Shown one piece after another: positions 22,815 through 33,402 of a DNA stretch of 64,000 nt; position 1 is the first letter of the stretch, and each line of letters starts with the position of its first letter. The stretch spans positions 131,180,465 to 131,244,464 of the forward strand of contig NC_067477.1 in NCBI RefSeq assembly GCF_947179515.1, in the 5' to 3' direction. Source of the DNA: Apodemus sylvaticus (lineage: Eukaryota; Chordata; Mammalia; Rodentia; Muridae). The notes beneath the pieces are model-generated. The model did no database searches. It was given only the letters and a program-made list of their open reading frames with translations, and was not told where the DNA came from. The position numbers and the translations under genes were made by a program.

Positions 22815-23040
22815 CTACCGCTAACACTTATTTTATTTGGCATTTGCCCCATGACAGGTGCTCTAGTTATCTTGTTTCCTTAGCCCTCATATCCAGTTTA
22901 AAGGTCAGATACGTTTATTATTCCATTTTATAGGTGGAAAACCAAGATTCAGAGAAGTAACTTGGCTCTGGTCACACAGCCAGTCTGAGCCAGAATTGCT
23001 GCCCTGCTCTCTCTAAGGCTGAGCCCTGTGTTCTTCCTGG
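22815..23040 (-). repeat. MIR, reverse orientation
   Basis: TTATTATTCCATTTTATAGG, TTCAGAGAAGTAACTTGG and GGTCACACAGCCAGTCTGAG are the reversed MIR core. Confidence 0.75.
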
Positions 23041-23691
23041 ACTAGGAGGATCTGGTGAAAGGATAAAGACGTGAGAGGGAGAGCAGCAAGAATGGCGGTC
23101 CCCACACAGAAGGGCTTGACTGGAGCATAAATCAAGTAAGCAGACTTACTGAAGAAGAGAGACAGTAGGCATCAGCTTCACTAGAGACGAAAGAAGCTGG
23201 GGAGTTCCTGGGCTAGCACAGTCCCAGAGCTTCCTCAGACACCAGGACCTTCTCTCCAAAGCACTGGAAGCCGCTGATAAGTCAGGCTGAGTCTATACTA
23301 GAATTCTAGTCTGCAGAATTCTAGTCCCCGCTCTGCCTCAAAGCCCAAGTTTCCCACAGCCTTCTAGGCTTCCCCAGAGACACGTGTCCTCATCTCTACC
23401 TCAATTACTCCATCAACGCCACAAACTGCTGTCGAGCTGAGCCATCAGACCACAGCGCCTGAGGTAAGCCAGACCTCAGCTTGCCACAGTCACTCCAATT
23501 GCCTCCTGAATACATCAGGCCCTGGCTTCACTGACCCTCTAATCCCTTAAAGGAAAAAAACCCAAGAAATCAGGCAGGGCCTCAACGAGGATCCATGAGC
23601 ACAAACCTCAGCCCTCCATCTAACAAAATTACGAGGCAAGATTCAAGAGACAGACATAAGATCTCATAGGCAAAAGGGATCTGTGGTGATC
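23041..23691. other. No gene recognised
   Basis: Unassigned. A short direct repeat AGAATTCTAGTC recurs at 23304 and 23319. Confidence 0.4.
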
Positions 23692-23756
23692 TGTGGTGAC
23701 ACTGCCCTCCCCCACCCCACAACCCAGGTTCAGATGTTTGTGGCCTTCTGGGGCTG

Positions 23757-23853
23757 TGACCTTTTGGGAGGTGTGACCTTCTGAAGCTATGACCTTCTGG
23801 GAGGTGTGACCTTCTTGGAGGTGTGGTCTTCTGGGAGATGTGGCCTTCTAGGA
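23757..23853 (+). repeat. Tandem 17-18-bp units inside the MaLR 5' LTR
   Basis: About six units of the form GGTGTGACCTTCTGGGA. The single LTR segment GGTGTGGCCTTGTTGGAG appears to have been amplified. Confidence 0.8.
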
Positions 23854-24420
23854 GGAAGCATGTCACTTGGGGTGGGCTTTAGGGCTTCAGGTTCAGAGCC
23901 ATTCTCAGGATTCATTTTCTTCCTCCTACTTGTGTCCAGATGTGAGCTCTCAGCTCCATTTCCTGCTACCATGCCTGTGACTCGCTGTAATGGTGGACTT
24001 TTAACCCTTCTGGAACCAGAAGTCCAAAGACCCCTTTCCATCTACAACTTACCTTGATCATAGTGTTCTGTTCCAGCAATAGAAATGCAACTAATACGGA
24101 AGTTGGTACAGGTGGGCTATTGCAATGCCAGCCCCAACCATATTGGTTTTTGGAGGGATTTGGAAGACTTTAGAACTTTGGACTAGAAAATCCATTGCAT
24201 GCTGTTGGTAGAGTTAATGAGCCTTCTTAGAAGGAATTTGAAAAATAGTGCTACTGAGAGTTTACAGACCAAAGAGGCTCAGATCAGGAGATTCTGGGAG
24301 AATAACATTTGGAACTGAACTAAAGATTTTTCATGTATGATATTTTGGCAAAGAATGTGGCTGCTTTCTGTTCTTGTCCCCAGAACTTATCTGAGACTAA
24401 ATTTAAAAGTAACAGACAAC

Positions 24421-24545
24421 TGGTAGGTGGTTGTGCATGCCTTTAATCTCAGCACTTGGGAAGGAGAGTTAAGTTCAAGGCCAGCCTGGTCTACAGAGTG
24501 AGTTACAGGACAGATAGAGCTACACAAGGAAACCCCGTTTCAGAA
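24421..24545 (+). repeat. B1 SINE inside the MaLR internal region
   Basis: GGTGGTTGTGCATGCCTTTA through GAAACCCCGTTTCAG, with a small internal deletion after GGGAAGGAGAG. Confidence 0.85.
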
Positions 24546-24570
24546 AGCCAATAAATAAATAGATAAGTGG

Positions 24571-24576
24571 ATAGAT

Positions 24577-24620
<44 letters not shown>

Positions 24621-24696
24621 CATACATACATACATACATACAGACAGACAGACAGACATACAGACAGACAGACAGACATAGTGGAGGGGATGGATG

Positions 24697-24750
<54 letters not shown>

Positions 24751-24783
24751 CAGGGAGGTAGATAGGTAGATAGATAGACAGGG

Positions 24784-24843
<60 letters not shown>
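24571..24843. repeat. Compound (GATA)n/(CATA)n/(CAGA)n microsatellite
   Basis: About 270 bases: GATA blocks on both sides of a central CATA and CAGA block at about 24620-24680. The open frames across it are artefacts. Confidence 0.95.
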
Positions 24844-24845
<2 letters not shown>

Positions 24846-25775
24846 CTGTAACAGACTAGTTTGTTTAGTGGAGAAGATTTCAAACAGCCTGATATTAACT
24901 CTGTGGCATACTTATTAGTAATCACTCTTACACACATCTATAATGAAATGGGCAAACAGGATAGAAAGAAATACATAAACTACAATTTGAAGAGGAAAAG
25001 AACTCAGACCAGCTTGACGTTTTAGTCAAGGCATGTGCTTCAAGAGAGGCTGTAGTTGCTAAGGGGATCAGGACTGTTAAGGAAAGACACAATCTGCAGG
25101 AATAACAGGAAGGGGCCAAGACCAAGCCTCTACATCGTGAAAGGAAATGCTTATGAAGTAACAACAAACAAAAGCTGTGTGCCTCACGAAGCCAGGGTCC
25201 ATTCCAGCCTGGCATCTGGACTCGAAGTGTCATCCAGGGGCAAAGGTGCACAAGTAACAAAGTCATAGCCTCTTCTCTAATTTCAGAGAGCTACTGAAGC
25301 CAGCTAACACCTGTCAGTGAAGTCCCTGCATGGAGGCTCCAAGAGGTCATTATTAAAGCCATGGAAGTGAAGTTTGGTCTCACCAGAGCTCCCAGGATGC
25401 TGGAGATGCCAGATCGATGAGATCTCTGTACACAGAGAGTAGAGTCAGCCCAAGAGAGAGACACACGTTTCAGGCAGTAAATCTGGAGGTAGAGCCATCT
25501 GCACCTTTTGACCTTGTACTGTAAAATGTAGAGTTTGTCCTGCTGGGTTTCAGTCTTGCTTTGGTCCAATATTTCCTACCCTATTCCTATGCCCCTAGTA
25601 CTTCTCTTTTAAATGGTAATGCATATTGTGTGAATTGAGTGTTGAAAGCACATAATTTGCTTTCTATTTCACAAGGGGTTACAAATAAGAGATTTCCTGG
25701 AATCTGAGAAAAGACTTTAGACTTTTAGATACTGTTGAGACTATAAAAGACTATGGGACTTTTTAATTAGGACTG

Positions 25776-26578
25776 TGTAACTTTAATTTTTTCAAACCTT
25801 ATTTTCAATGATGGTTCTTAAACACTTTAACCTCCCTTATAGCCCACCACCAACCAGAGGTAGTAGGAAAGAAAGGATATGGGGGAAGTGGACCTGTTTA
25901 GAAAGGTTCTTTAGAGCAACTCCCATCTGTGTTGTTGATAAATCAGTAGTTCAGTTCACAGTCAGCAGTGGCAGCTTGATCCACTCACAAACACTTCACA
26001 GATACAACAGCAGCCCAGTTGGGTAGAGTCGGGTTAGCAACACGAATCAGCAGCAGTGGCACGACTTAGCAGAGACAGCCAGGCTTCAGCCTCAGCCTGC
26101 AGGAGGAACCCAGAGGGACACCAGGAGATCAGCAAAGACTCATGACCCACAAGTGTTACACAACTAGCTATATCAGCAAGCCAAGCTCTGAATCCGTCAC
26201 TTTGTGGAGTCCTATTTATACCCTCCAAATATCATGTGTCATCCATGTGCCATGTGCCTCAGCACGTGTCTTACCGCAGCATGTGCATCTAATCAGCCCG
26301 AGTCCACAGAGTCCTGACAAATGGAACTCAGCTATACAATGTAAAGAGGACCAATACGTGTGTGCTATTAGCAAAGAACCCTTCAGCACATGTCCTTTAC
26401 ATATGATTTAGCAGAACATCCTCTCTCCTATGTCTGCTTCAGTGAAACATTGCTTCATGAATCTGCCTTAGTCTTTCACCTGTATCCACTTCAGGAAAAC
26501 ACTCCTTCATGCGATTGTCCTGGCAAAATACTATCTAACACAACTGACTCTCCAAAGAACCCATAAGTTTCCACTTCA
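25776..26578 (+). mobile_element. Solo LTR (ERVK-like), copy 1
   Basis: It starts TGTAACTTTAA, carries TCTTAAACACTTTAACCTCC and AAAGGATATGGGGGAAGTGG, and ends AAGTTTCCACTTCA. The flanks GGACTG (25770-25775) and GGACTA (26579-26584) are a 6-bp target duplication with one change; 6 bp is typical of ERVK-class integration. Length is 803 bases. The exact family is uncertain (an RMER-type LTR). Confidence 0.65.
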
Positions 26579-26743
26579 GGACTAAATGTATTTTGCATTA
26601 TGTTATGCTCAGGTCTAAGAGAGTCAAATGCGACAGTTTGAATAAGAATCTCTCCCTCAGGAGTCAGTTGTGTGGAAACTTGGTAACCAGTTGCTAACAA
26701 TGACTCAGAAAGATTAGGAGGTGTAGTCTCACTGGAGGAGTTG

Positions 26744-27495
26744 TATAAGATTAGATTCTTCAAAACCTACTTATAATAAGGGTTCTTAAATACTTTAACC
26801 TTTCTTCTAGCCCACCACCCACTAGAGGTGTTTGAAAAGAAAGGATATGGGGGAAGTAGACCTGCTCTATTAACCCTAGAAAGGTTAATAGAGCAAAGGA
26901 GGATGCAGACCTTTTTTAGAAATAGTTCTTTGCCCAGTCTGCATGGTCAAGACATCAGCAGTTCAGTTCATATAAATCAGCAGCAGTAGCTCAATCTATT
27001 TGCAAACATCATTCATGAATTAGCAACAGAAGGTCGATCTGGAAGAAACCATAAGATTCTGCCAATCACCCTGAGTTCACTGAAGTGGCAAGAAGCTGCA
27101 GAAACACCAGAAGTTCTTTGGTGGTGAAGTCATGACAAATGATAACCAGCAAAGAATGGCGAAGCGAACCAATACCAGACAGCATCGTCAGCAAAGACCA
27201 GCGGCAGCAAAGCGCAACCATGACCAGCAAAGATGTACCAATAGCACACAGCCTTGTCTACTGTCTGTTGGGTTATACTTATATCCTTTCCAAATGTGTC
27301 CTCCCAAGCATCGGCTCTAGAAAACACCACATGCCCTTTTTCCAGGCTGCTTCCAGAAAAACACTACATGTCTGTTCTAAGTAAAACATCCTCTCATGTG
27401 TCTGCTTCAGCAAAAACATACTCTCATAATATAGTTTCCAGAAAACATCACATGACACTACTGAGTATCCAAAGAAATCAGAAATTTCTACTTCA
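26744..27495 (+). mobile_element. Solo LTR (ERVK-like), copy 2, same family
   Basis: The body parallels copy 1 (TTCTTAAATACTTTAACC, AAAGGATATGGGGGAAGTAG, end AATTTCTACTTCA). It is flanked by a perfect 6-bp duplication GAGTTG (26738-26743 and 27496-27501). The terminal TG is mutated to TA. It sits inside the MaLR 3' LTR. Length is 752 bases. Confidence 0.7.
26864..26894. repeat. Perfect 12-bp inverted repeat (hairpin) in LTR copy 2
   Basis: GCTCTATTAACC and GGTTAATAGAGC flank a 7-base loop. The corresponding place in copy 1 lacks it. Confidence 0.9.
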
Positions 27496-27797
27496 GAGTT
27501 GTCTCTGAGGGTAGGATTTTAGGTTTAAAGGCCACATGCCATTCCCCATCGCCATCTCTGCTTCCTGTTTACAGCCCAAGATATGAATTCCCAGCTTCTG
27601 TTTCTGTCACTTGTTCCCATGATGGACTCTTGGGAACCATAATCCCAAATGAACCTTCCTGCCTTGGTCCTAGTGTTTTGTAACAGCAACAGAAAAGTAA
27701 CTAATACAGGCCCACAGCTGAGTAAACATTAAACCATAACATTAAAATCCTTATTTTTATTTTACAAGAAGCCTGTATTTGTCTCTTATTCTAACTC

Positions 27798-28265
27798 ATG
27801 AAGATTGCATCCTCAGTCCTGCCCAACAAGATGCTGTACCTGCAACCTGAAGTTGCTTCTTGGGACCCCAGGACCAGAGACAGATCTAGGAAAGTTGGTG
27901 TAGACAGAGACCCTCTGTTCTCATGCATGCATGCACCGATTCTGAACACAGATGGCCCCCAAAGCAAGCCACAGCTGGTTCAGGGAAGGCCACAGCTAGA
28001 TATGTGTCTGGTCATCGACATCGGGCAATCTGAAAACAGAGGAAGAAGATTGATGAAGACTGCAGTTTATCGATTCACGAGGGAGGGAGGAACAATCGCT
28101 TCTCAGGAGCTAAAGCCAGGAGAACTTCAAAATAATGAGAGATATTATCATTTTGAAATGACACCACTCAACCAACCCTGTCCCCAGGTCCCTGAACCAC
28201 AGCAGAATAGCATCCTGGATGACCTGAGGCGGTATCTGAAAGAGATGGGCCGCTTGGGCTCATAA
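27798..28265 (+). other. Unassigned 155-codon ORF
   Basis: It starts 80 bases after the MaLR 3' LTR and is the longest non-repetitive ORF outside Pkdcc with balanced composition (begins MKIASSVLPNKMLYLQPEVA, ends LDDLRRYLKEMGRLGS). I do not recognise the product, and no signal peptide, membrane segment or known motif is visible. It may be chance, an exon of an unannotated transcript, or a decayed retrocopy. No polyadenylation signal or tail follows closely; a T run lies at 28322-28336. Confidence 0.2.
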
Positions 28266-29549
28266 TGAATGGCCAGAATTCAAGACCTGCCCTATCACTC
28301 AATATTTGTGTGTGATCTTGCTTTTTTTTTTTTTTAAGGTTTTGGTTTCCTCATTCTGAAAATTAAAATACTACTTACAGTGCAGAACAAAACTCAGAGA
28401 TAATGTAAGTACAACCCCTTCAGTGCATATGCAGTCAGGGTGATCTCCAGGGAGCGTCACTTAAGTCTCAGCTTCATTTTGTCAGGTAGAGATTGAAGCT
28501 CAGAGAAAGGACCCTGCCCAAGGACAGGAGAGAAGCAGGACTGTGGCAATCCAAACCTCTGGGTGCCACTGCCCAGGCCTGGCAGGCAGAGTGGCGGTGT
28601 GCTGAGGTGGAGGGTTATTCACTTGACTGGAGGAATTTGTCAGGAATGACATCAAGGAGGTTCTTTCATGGGCTATCATTTAAAGTCCTTTTGAGGGGGA
28701 TTCCAGCTTCTAAAAGGAAAAAGTGTAATTAGAGACCACCGTGTCTCCCTGGAGCCTGCCCCTCATTCCCACCACCCACCACCCAGGGTGAGACAGAATA
28801 GAGTGGAGGTTGCCATCATGTCTGAAGTGAAGGATGCTGGGATGCCTGCCAGCAACCCAGTCCCTCCCTCAAACCCGTGCTCTTACTTCTTTCCAATGCT
28901 TTGGGCAGTATAATTAACATACTGAAAGTGCCCAATTTGTTGAGTCTGTAGCTTGATAAATTTTCACAATCAAACGCACCCTGGACTGTGGTCTGTTCAA
29001 AGAAGAAAACAGTCCCAGAATTCCAAACGCCTCTCTGCTGCTTCTTTTTGAGCAACTGTACTACACAGCCCCACAGAGGGTTGGTTGGCTTCCAGCACCA
29101 CTGATCGGTCTTACCTGTTTTGAAACTGTATGTAAATACAATAGAGTTGTATGTGCTTGTGTTTAGCTTTTTGTTTGTCTGATCCTCATTGTAACAGACA
29201 ATTGATTCAGATAGAATCACCTAAGCTTTCCCGGGTAAACAGCAGCAGTTTACCCATATTGCTGAATAGTTTTCCTACCATGGGTTACTGATCTGGGTCT
29301 GTATATGGTTTTCAATAACTGCTGGATTTTTTTTTTTTTACTCTTCTGTGATTTTTTTAATAGCTAAAGAATAAGATCTCCAAAGGTCTCTTTGAACTTC
29401 AGATTGTGATTCATTGTAAATGGCTATTTTAAACAAAGGCAAAGATTTTTTTTTTCTTAAGTTAAAGTACCACATTCAATCAACGTGATATTTCTGCCTC
29501 AAGTAGAAGTCCTAGAGAGATAGGAACTTAAAAAGTCACTTCAGAGGGG
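28266..29549. other. No gene recognised
   Basis: AT-rich sequence with T runs at 28322-28336 and 29326-29339. A minus-strand ORF of 134 codons (28816-29220) lacks any domain. Confidence 0.4.
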
Positions 29550-29735
29550 TTGACAAGATGGCTCAGAGCACTGGGCTGTGGTGACACACGCTAAGGAGGG
29601 TTGATCATAGTGGCCCAAGACTGTAACCCCAGCACCCAAACGCAGAGGTAGAAGAATCTTGGCAGTTTGACGCCAGCTTGCTCTACATAGTGAATTTGGG
29701 CCTAACCAGAGTTACATTGGAGATACAGGAATATT
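29550..29735 (+). repeat. Degenerate SINE (B4-like)
   Basis: GACAAGATGGCTCAGAGCAC, CTGTAACCCCAGCACCCAAA and GCTCTACATAGTGAATTTGG suggest an old SINE. Confidence 0.45.
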
Positions 29736-29752
29736 TAAGATCTTCCATGGAA

Positions 29753-29890
29753 GTCAGGAAGTAGTGGAACTCACCTTTAATCCATCACTCAGGCAGAACC
29801 AGGTGGATCTCTATAAGTTCAAGGTCAGGCTGATTTACAGAGTAAGTTCCAGGACAGTCAGAACTACACAGAGAAACTCTGTCTCGAAAA
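29753..29890 (+). repeat. B1 SINE
   Basis: ACCTTTAATCCATCACTCAG through GAGAAACTCTGTCTCG. Confidence 0.8.
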
Positions 29891-29923
29891 ACAAAAAGAG
29901 AAAAGAAACAACAGAAAGAAAAC

Positions 29924-30112
29924 AAGATGGCTTACTAGTTAAGAGTGCTGGCTCCTCCTGCAGAGGAGGCAGCTTTGATTCCTGGGATCTACATAGAGGC
30001 TCACAACCATCTATTAAATCCAGTCCCAGGAAATGTGCTGCTGTCTTCTGACCTCAGCAGGCCCTGGGCATAATACATGTGGTACACGCGCATACACTTA
30101 GATACATACAAA
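29924..30112 (+). repeat. B3 SINE
   Basis: AAGATGGCTTACTAGTTAAG, CTCACAACCATCTATTAAAT and an ACATAAAAT-type tail. Confidence 0.8.
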
Positions 30113-30130
30113 GTACATAACATAAAATAC

Positions 30131-30311
30131 ATTTGTTTTTGTTTTTGTTTTTTTTTTGAGACAGGGTTTCTCTGTGTAGCCCTGGCTGTCCTGAAACTCA
30201 GAAATCCACCTGCCTCTGCCTCCCAAGTGCTGGATTAAATGCATGCGCCCCTCCCCCCGCCCCCCCCCCCCCCCCCCCCCCCCCGCCGCCGCCGCCACCA
30301 CCACCACCACC
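30131..30311 (-). repeat. B1 SINE (reverse) joined to a poly-C/(CCG)n/(CCA)n tract
   Basis: Reverse B1 (GAGACAGGGTTTCTCTGTGT, GCCTCTGCCTCCCAAGTGC) lacks the central 'CTCTGTAGACCAGGC' segment. Its head is replaced by about 33 C (30252-30284), then CCG and CCA triplets. Confidence 0.9.
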
Positions 30312-30344
30312 AAAATACATTTTTTTAAAAGTCACTTCAGAGGT

Positions 30345-30510
30345 AGGAATACCTCTGAGTATTCAACAAGCAGTTGAAGAATGCTTGTCTGGCATGCATG
30401 AAGCCTTGGGTTCAATGCCCAATGCTACATACGTTGGATATGGTGGGATAACCTACCTCATCCTCAGCTACATACGTAACTCAAGCGAGTCTTGGACAGA
30501 AAAGGGGAAA
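30345..30510 (+). repeat. ID/B4-type SINE fragment
   Basis: AAGAATGCTTGTCTGGCATG and GAAGCCTTGGGTTCAATGCC are the ID-like left half of B4; the right half is eroded. Confidence 0.6.
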
Positions 30511-30664
30511 AAAGTAAGAAAGAAAGCAAAGCAAAAAATATATATGTGGTGGTGGGGAAAGAGAGATAGTGTGTGTGTGTTCACAAAAGAACAAAGAAAT
30601 AATATGATACTTGTGCCTGTTGGATGAAGAAAAGAAGTTACTTTTACAAGTATGTGGGGAGACT

Positions 30665-30785
30665 CTCCATCTCCCTTACACTGTTTGAGCTACTGCAACA
30701 AAATGCCCCAAACTTGGTAATTTGTAACCATAAACTTAAACTTTACGGTTCTAGAGGTTAAGAAGCTCAAGATGCAAACACTGGT
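30665..30785 (-). repeat. Old MaLR-like LTR end, reverse orientation
   Basis: GAGCTACTGCAACAAAATGC, CCCCAAACTTGGTAATTTGT and GTTCTAGAGGTTAAGAAGC follow a familiar reversed mammalian LTR. A short B1 piece follows (30786-30836). Confidence 0.5.
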
Positions 30786-30836
30786 GAGACAGGCCTTTAA
30801 CCGCAGCACTCAGGAATACTGAGGCAGGTGGAATAC

Positions 30837-31639
30837 TGTCTGCTTAGGACCTTTGGTGACAAGGAAGCTATGACTACTTACTGCGGATGTTTTCATTAAG
30901 ACACTTACCCCTTCCTGAGTTCTGCTTCTATGAAGGAATCCGTTCCCAACCGCCACTGCTTCACACAGTCACTTCAGAGTTAGTGCAGCGTCTGTGTGGG
31001 AAGGTGAGGGCATGGAAATTCAGATCCCACAGCTTCCCCCTGTGTCATCCTCTAGACCAGTCACAATTCCAAGCCTAGGTCCTGCCTGCCCTGCTAGCAA
31101 ACCATGAGGACAACATGGGATCCCAGAGCATGGCAGGGAGTGGAGAGGCTTCATAAAACCTTCCTTGTCCTAAAGAGGCGAGAAAGCACTTTCTCCTAAC
31201 AAATGCTCAACATTTTCTTCCCTCCTAAAAAACTGGAGACATGAACGTAAGTGACTTAAATCGCTGAAAACATTTTCCAACCCTAGTTGACAGTCATGAG
31301 AGGGGGAGGAGAGGGTGGCTGGCATGCATAACCATGGTAAATTAGTAATTTCCCCTCCCCTGAATTTCTCAGTTACCATAATGAAAGCACTTACGTACAG
31401 AAAATGCCTGCGGACTCATCTGACCCCAGAGCATCACTAGGGCTTCATTTTCCTTCTCTCCTTTGTCTAAACTAACCCTTCACTGACACCTTTCAACTGC
31501 ATTGAAATTGCTCATTGAGAACACTAAAAACAATGTTCGCGAATTTCACCGGGACCACATGTGGGAAAAACTCTCCTCGTGGAGTTCTTACAGGAAGGAA
31601 GAAGGTGGCAGGTATCGCCGACTATGTTATCTCTGCCCA
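30837..31639. other. No gene recognised
   Basis: Unassigned sequence; it may contain the rest of the preceding old LTR. Confidence 0.35.
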
Positions 31640-31790
31640 GGCAACATCATGTTTCTGAGCTGTTTCCTCATTACTAAAATGAGGACAGTAAAAACCATCT
31701 TCTGGGATTTTATATCAATTAAATGAGTTAATATATGTGAGAAGCTCTTTAGCCAGTGACCCAGGTCATAGCCGGACATTCACCCTGTAG
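31640..31790 (+). repeat. MIR
   Basis: GAGCTGTTTCCTCATTACTA, AAAATGAGGACAG and AATTAAATGAGTTAATATAT. Confidence 0.7.
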
Positions 31791-31973
31791 TAGGTCTGGA
31801 CAGCAGCAGCAGAGAGAAGAGGGAGATTCGGTTAACACTCGGAACATAAGTAAGGTCAATCAAATAGCACCAACCACATATCATTGTCCCCAGTTATCTA
31901 CCGTGTTGCTGAGCTCTCAGTCTCAGAAAGTTCTAGAAATCATTGTGGGCGGAAAGGATTAAAAGTTGGATAG

Positions 31974-32158
31974 AGGAGCTGGAGGGACGGCTCAGTGGTT
32001 AAGAGCACTTGCTGGTTCCCAGCACGAGCACGGTATCTCACAAATATCCATAATTCCAGTTCCAGGGAATCCAATGCCAAACATGCAAGTGATACACAAA
32101 CAAACATGCAGGCAAAACACTCACATACACGTACCAGATCTAAGAAAAAAAATCAAAC
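31974..32158 (+). repeat. B3 SINE with internal deletion
   Basis: GGAGCTGGAGGGACGGCTCA then TAATTCCAGTTCCAGGGAAT; the GCAGAGGACC segment between is shortened. Confidence 0.8.
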
Positions 32159-32423
32159 TGGATGGGTGTTGAAAATGACCTCACCAATGAGCTGGTCACT
32201 TAACTTTCTGCACATCTAAACGTGATCACAGCTAGACGTCAGCTATGAAGCATCCCAAAAGGTCCTTTTCCTCAGTCTGGTTGTGTTGTAAGCCAGTAAA
32301 CCAGGGAATGAGCACTAAAGACGATCACATGTGTGACAAACTAAACAAGTCCTATGAAGAAAGTAATCATGGTGCAACAAGTGAGCATAATGGAAAGAAC
32401 TTTTAGATAAAATTGCTGACTGC

Positions 32424-32600
32424 AGGCTGGAGAGATGGCAGTTAAGAGCACTGGCCGTTCTTCCAAAGGACCAGGGTTCAAATCCCAGCACCCACACGGC
32501 AGCTGACAACTGTCTATAATTCCAGTTTCAGGGAATCCGACATTCTCATACAGACATACACGGAGGCAGAACGCCAATGTAAATTTAAAAAAATAATTGC
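32424..32600 (+). repeat. B3 SINE
   Basis: CAGGCTGGAGAGATGGCAG, GGTTCAAATCCCAGCACCC and an AAATTTAAAAAAATAATT tail. Confidence 0.85.
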
Positions 32601-33235
32601 TGGCAGAGAGAGTCTCAGCAGATGACATTTAAGATGAAACAATAAGATTCTTCCAGGTTAGGAATGAAGGGACAGTGTCCCCAAAGGAATAGACAGGATT
32701 CAAAAAGGCGCTAAGACATAAAGGGGGCTCGCTTGGTGGCTGGAACATGCAGATCCAAGAGAGTAGAAGGAGGGGAGTGGGGAAGGGAGAGCTAATGAAG
32801 CGGGGCGGGGAGCAGAACAGGAAAGAGAGGACAGCTGTGACTCTACATAGATGTCTTCATTTTCGAGAGATCCCACATAGAATTCCCACATGCATTTTAA
32901 AAGTCTTCGAGTTAGGTTATCAAACAAAACCTCACCTGCCAACCATTGCTCAAACACAAACTTCCAGCGTAAATGTAAACTGATCTTCTCAAAACCTTTC
33001 ATAAAAGGGCCTTGGCCGCTGTTGGGTTTTCTCTAACCACGAATAGCAACCTCCAAGCCGACGCGGAACCAGGGAGAGAGCACGTGAGCCCTTGAATGTT
33101 TTACTACAACTGCCTATGTGTCTCCCTAGTGCCGATTCTAAACATCTAGAACTAACAGTGTTAAGATGACAGACAACCTTGCCAACTGTGAGTCCGATCT
33201 GCTGACGCTTTCATTCAGTGCCACCTAGGGTACTG
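32601..33235. other. No gene recognised
   Basis: Unassigned; a minus-strand ORF at 32700-33002 shows no domain. Confidence 0.4.
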
Positions 33236-33402
33236 AGTGGGCAGAGAGATGCCTCTGTGGCTAGAGCACTTGCTGCTCTTCCAGACACCCTGAGTTCCGT
33301 TTCCTGCGTCCATGTGAGACAGCTCAATACTCTCCATAACTCCATCTCCTATGTGCAGATGGGTATACCTACACATAATTTAAATAATAAAAATAAATAA
33401 AT
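33236..33402 (+). repeat. B3 SINE
   Basis: GTGGGCAGAGAGATGCCTC, GAGCACTTGCTGCTCTTCC and an AATAAATAAATG tail. Confidence 0.8.

Larger units (their letters stand above)
23692..27718 (+). mobile_element. MaLR (ERVL-type, MT/ORR1-like) retroelement with nested insertions
   Basis: The 5' LTR is about 23692-24098, ending GAAATGCAACTAATACG. The internal part begins AAGTTGGTACAGGTGGGC at 24100 and runs to about 26628. The 3' LTR (about 26629-27718) begins TGCGACAGTTTGAATAAGAA and ends AAAGTAACTAATACA. MaLR internal regions carry no retroviral genes, and none is seen here. The copy was broken by a B1 (24421), a GATA-type microsatellite (24571) and two solo LTRs (25776-26578 and 26744-27495). No clear target duplication of the MaLR itself was found. 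Confidence 0.75.

Noticed and set aside
23301..23330. Palindromic AGAATTCT words that recur
   Set aside because: Two short copies only, 15 bases apart; too little to call a site.
24571..24843. Possible CRISPR-like or satellite array
   Set aside because: It is a tetranucleotide microsatellite with no spacers.
24503..24937. Minus-strand ORF of 144 codons with repeated Tyr-Leu-Ser-Ile
   Set aside because: Translation of the GATA-type microsatellite.
23692..27718. Search for gag/pol-like coding capacity in the MaLR and the two nested LTRs
   Set aside because: MaLR internal regions are non-coding and the two later insertions are solo LTRs. No retroviral ORF is present.
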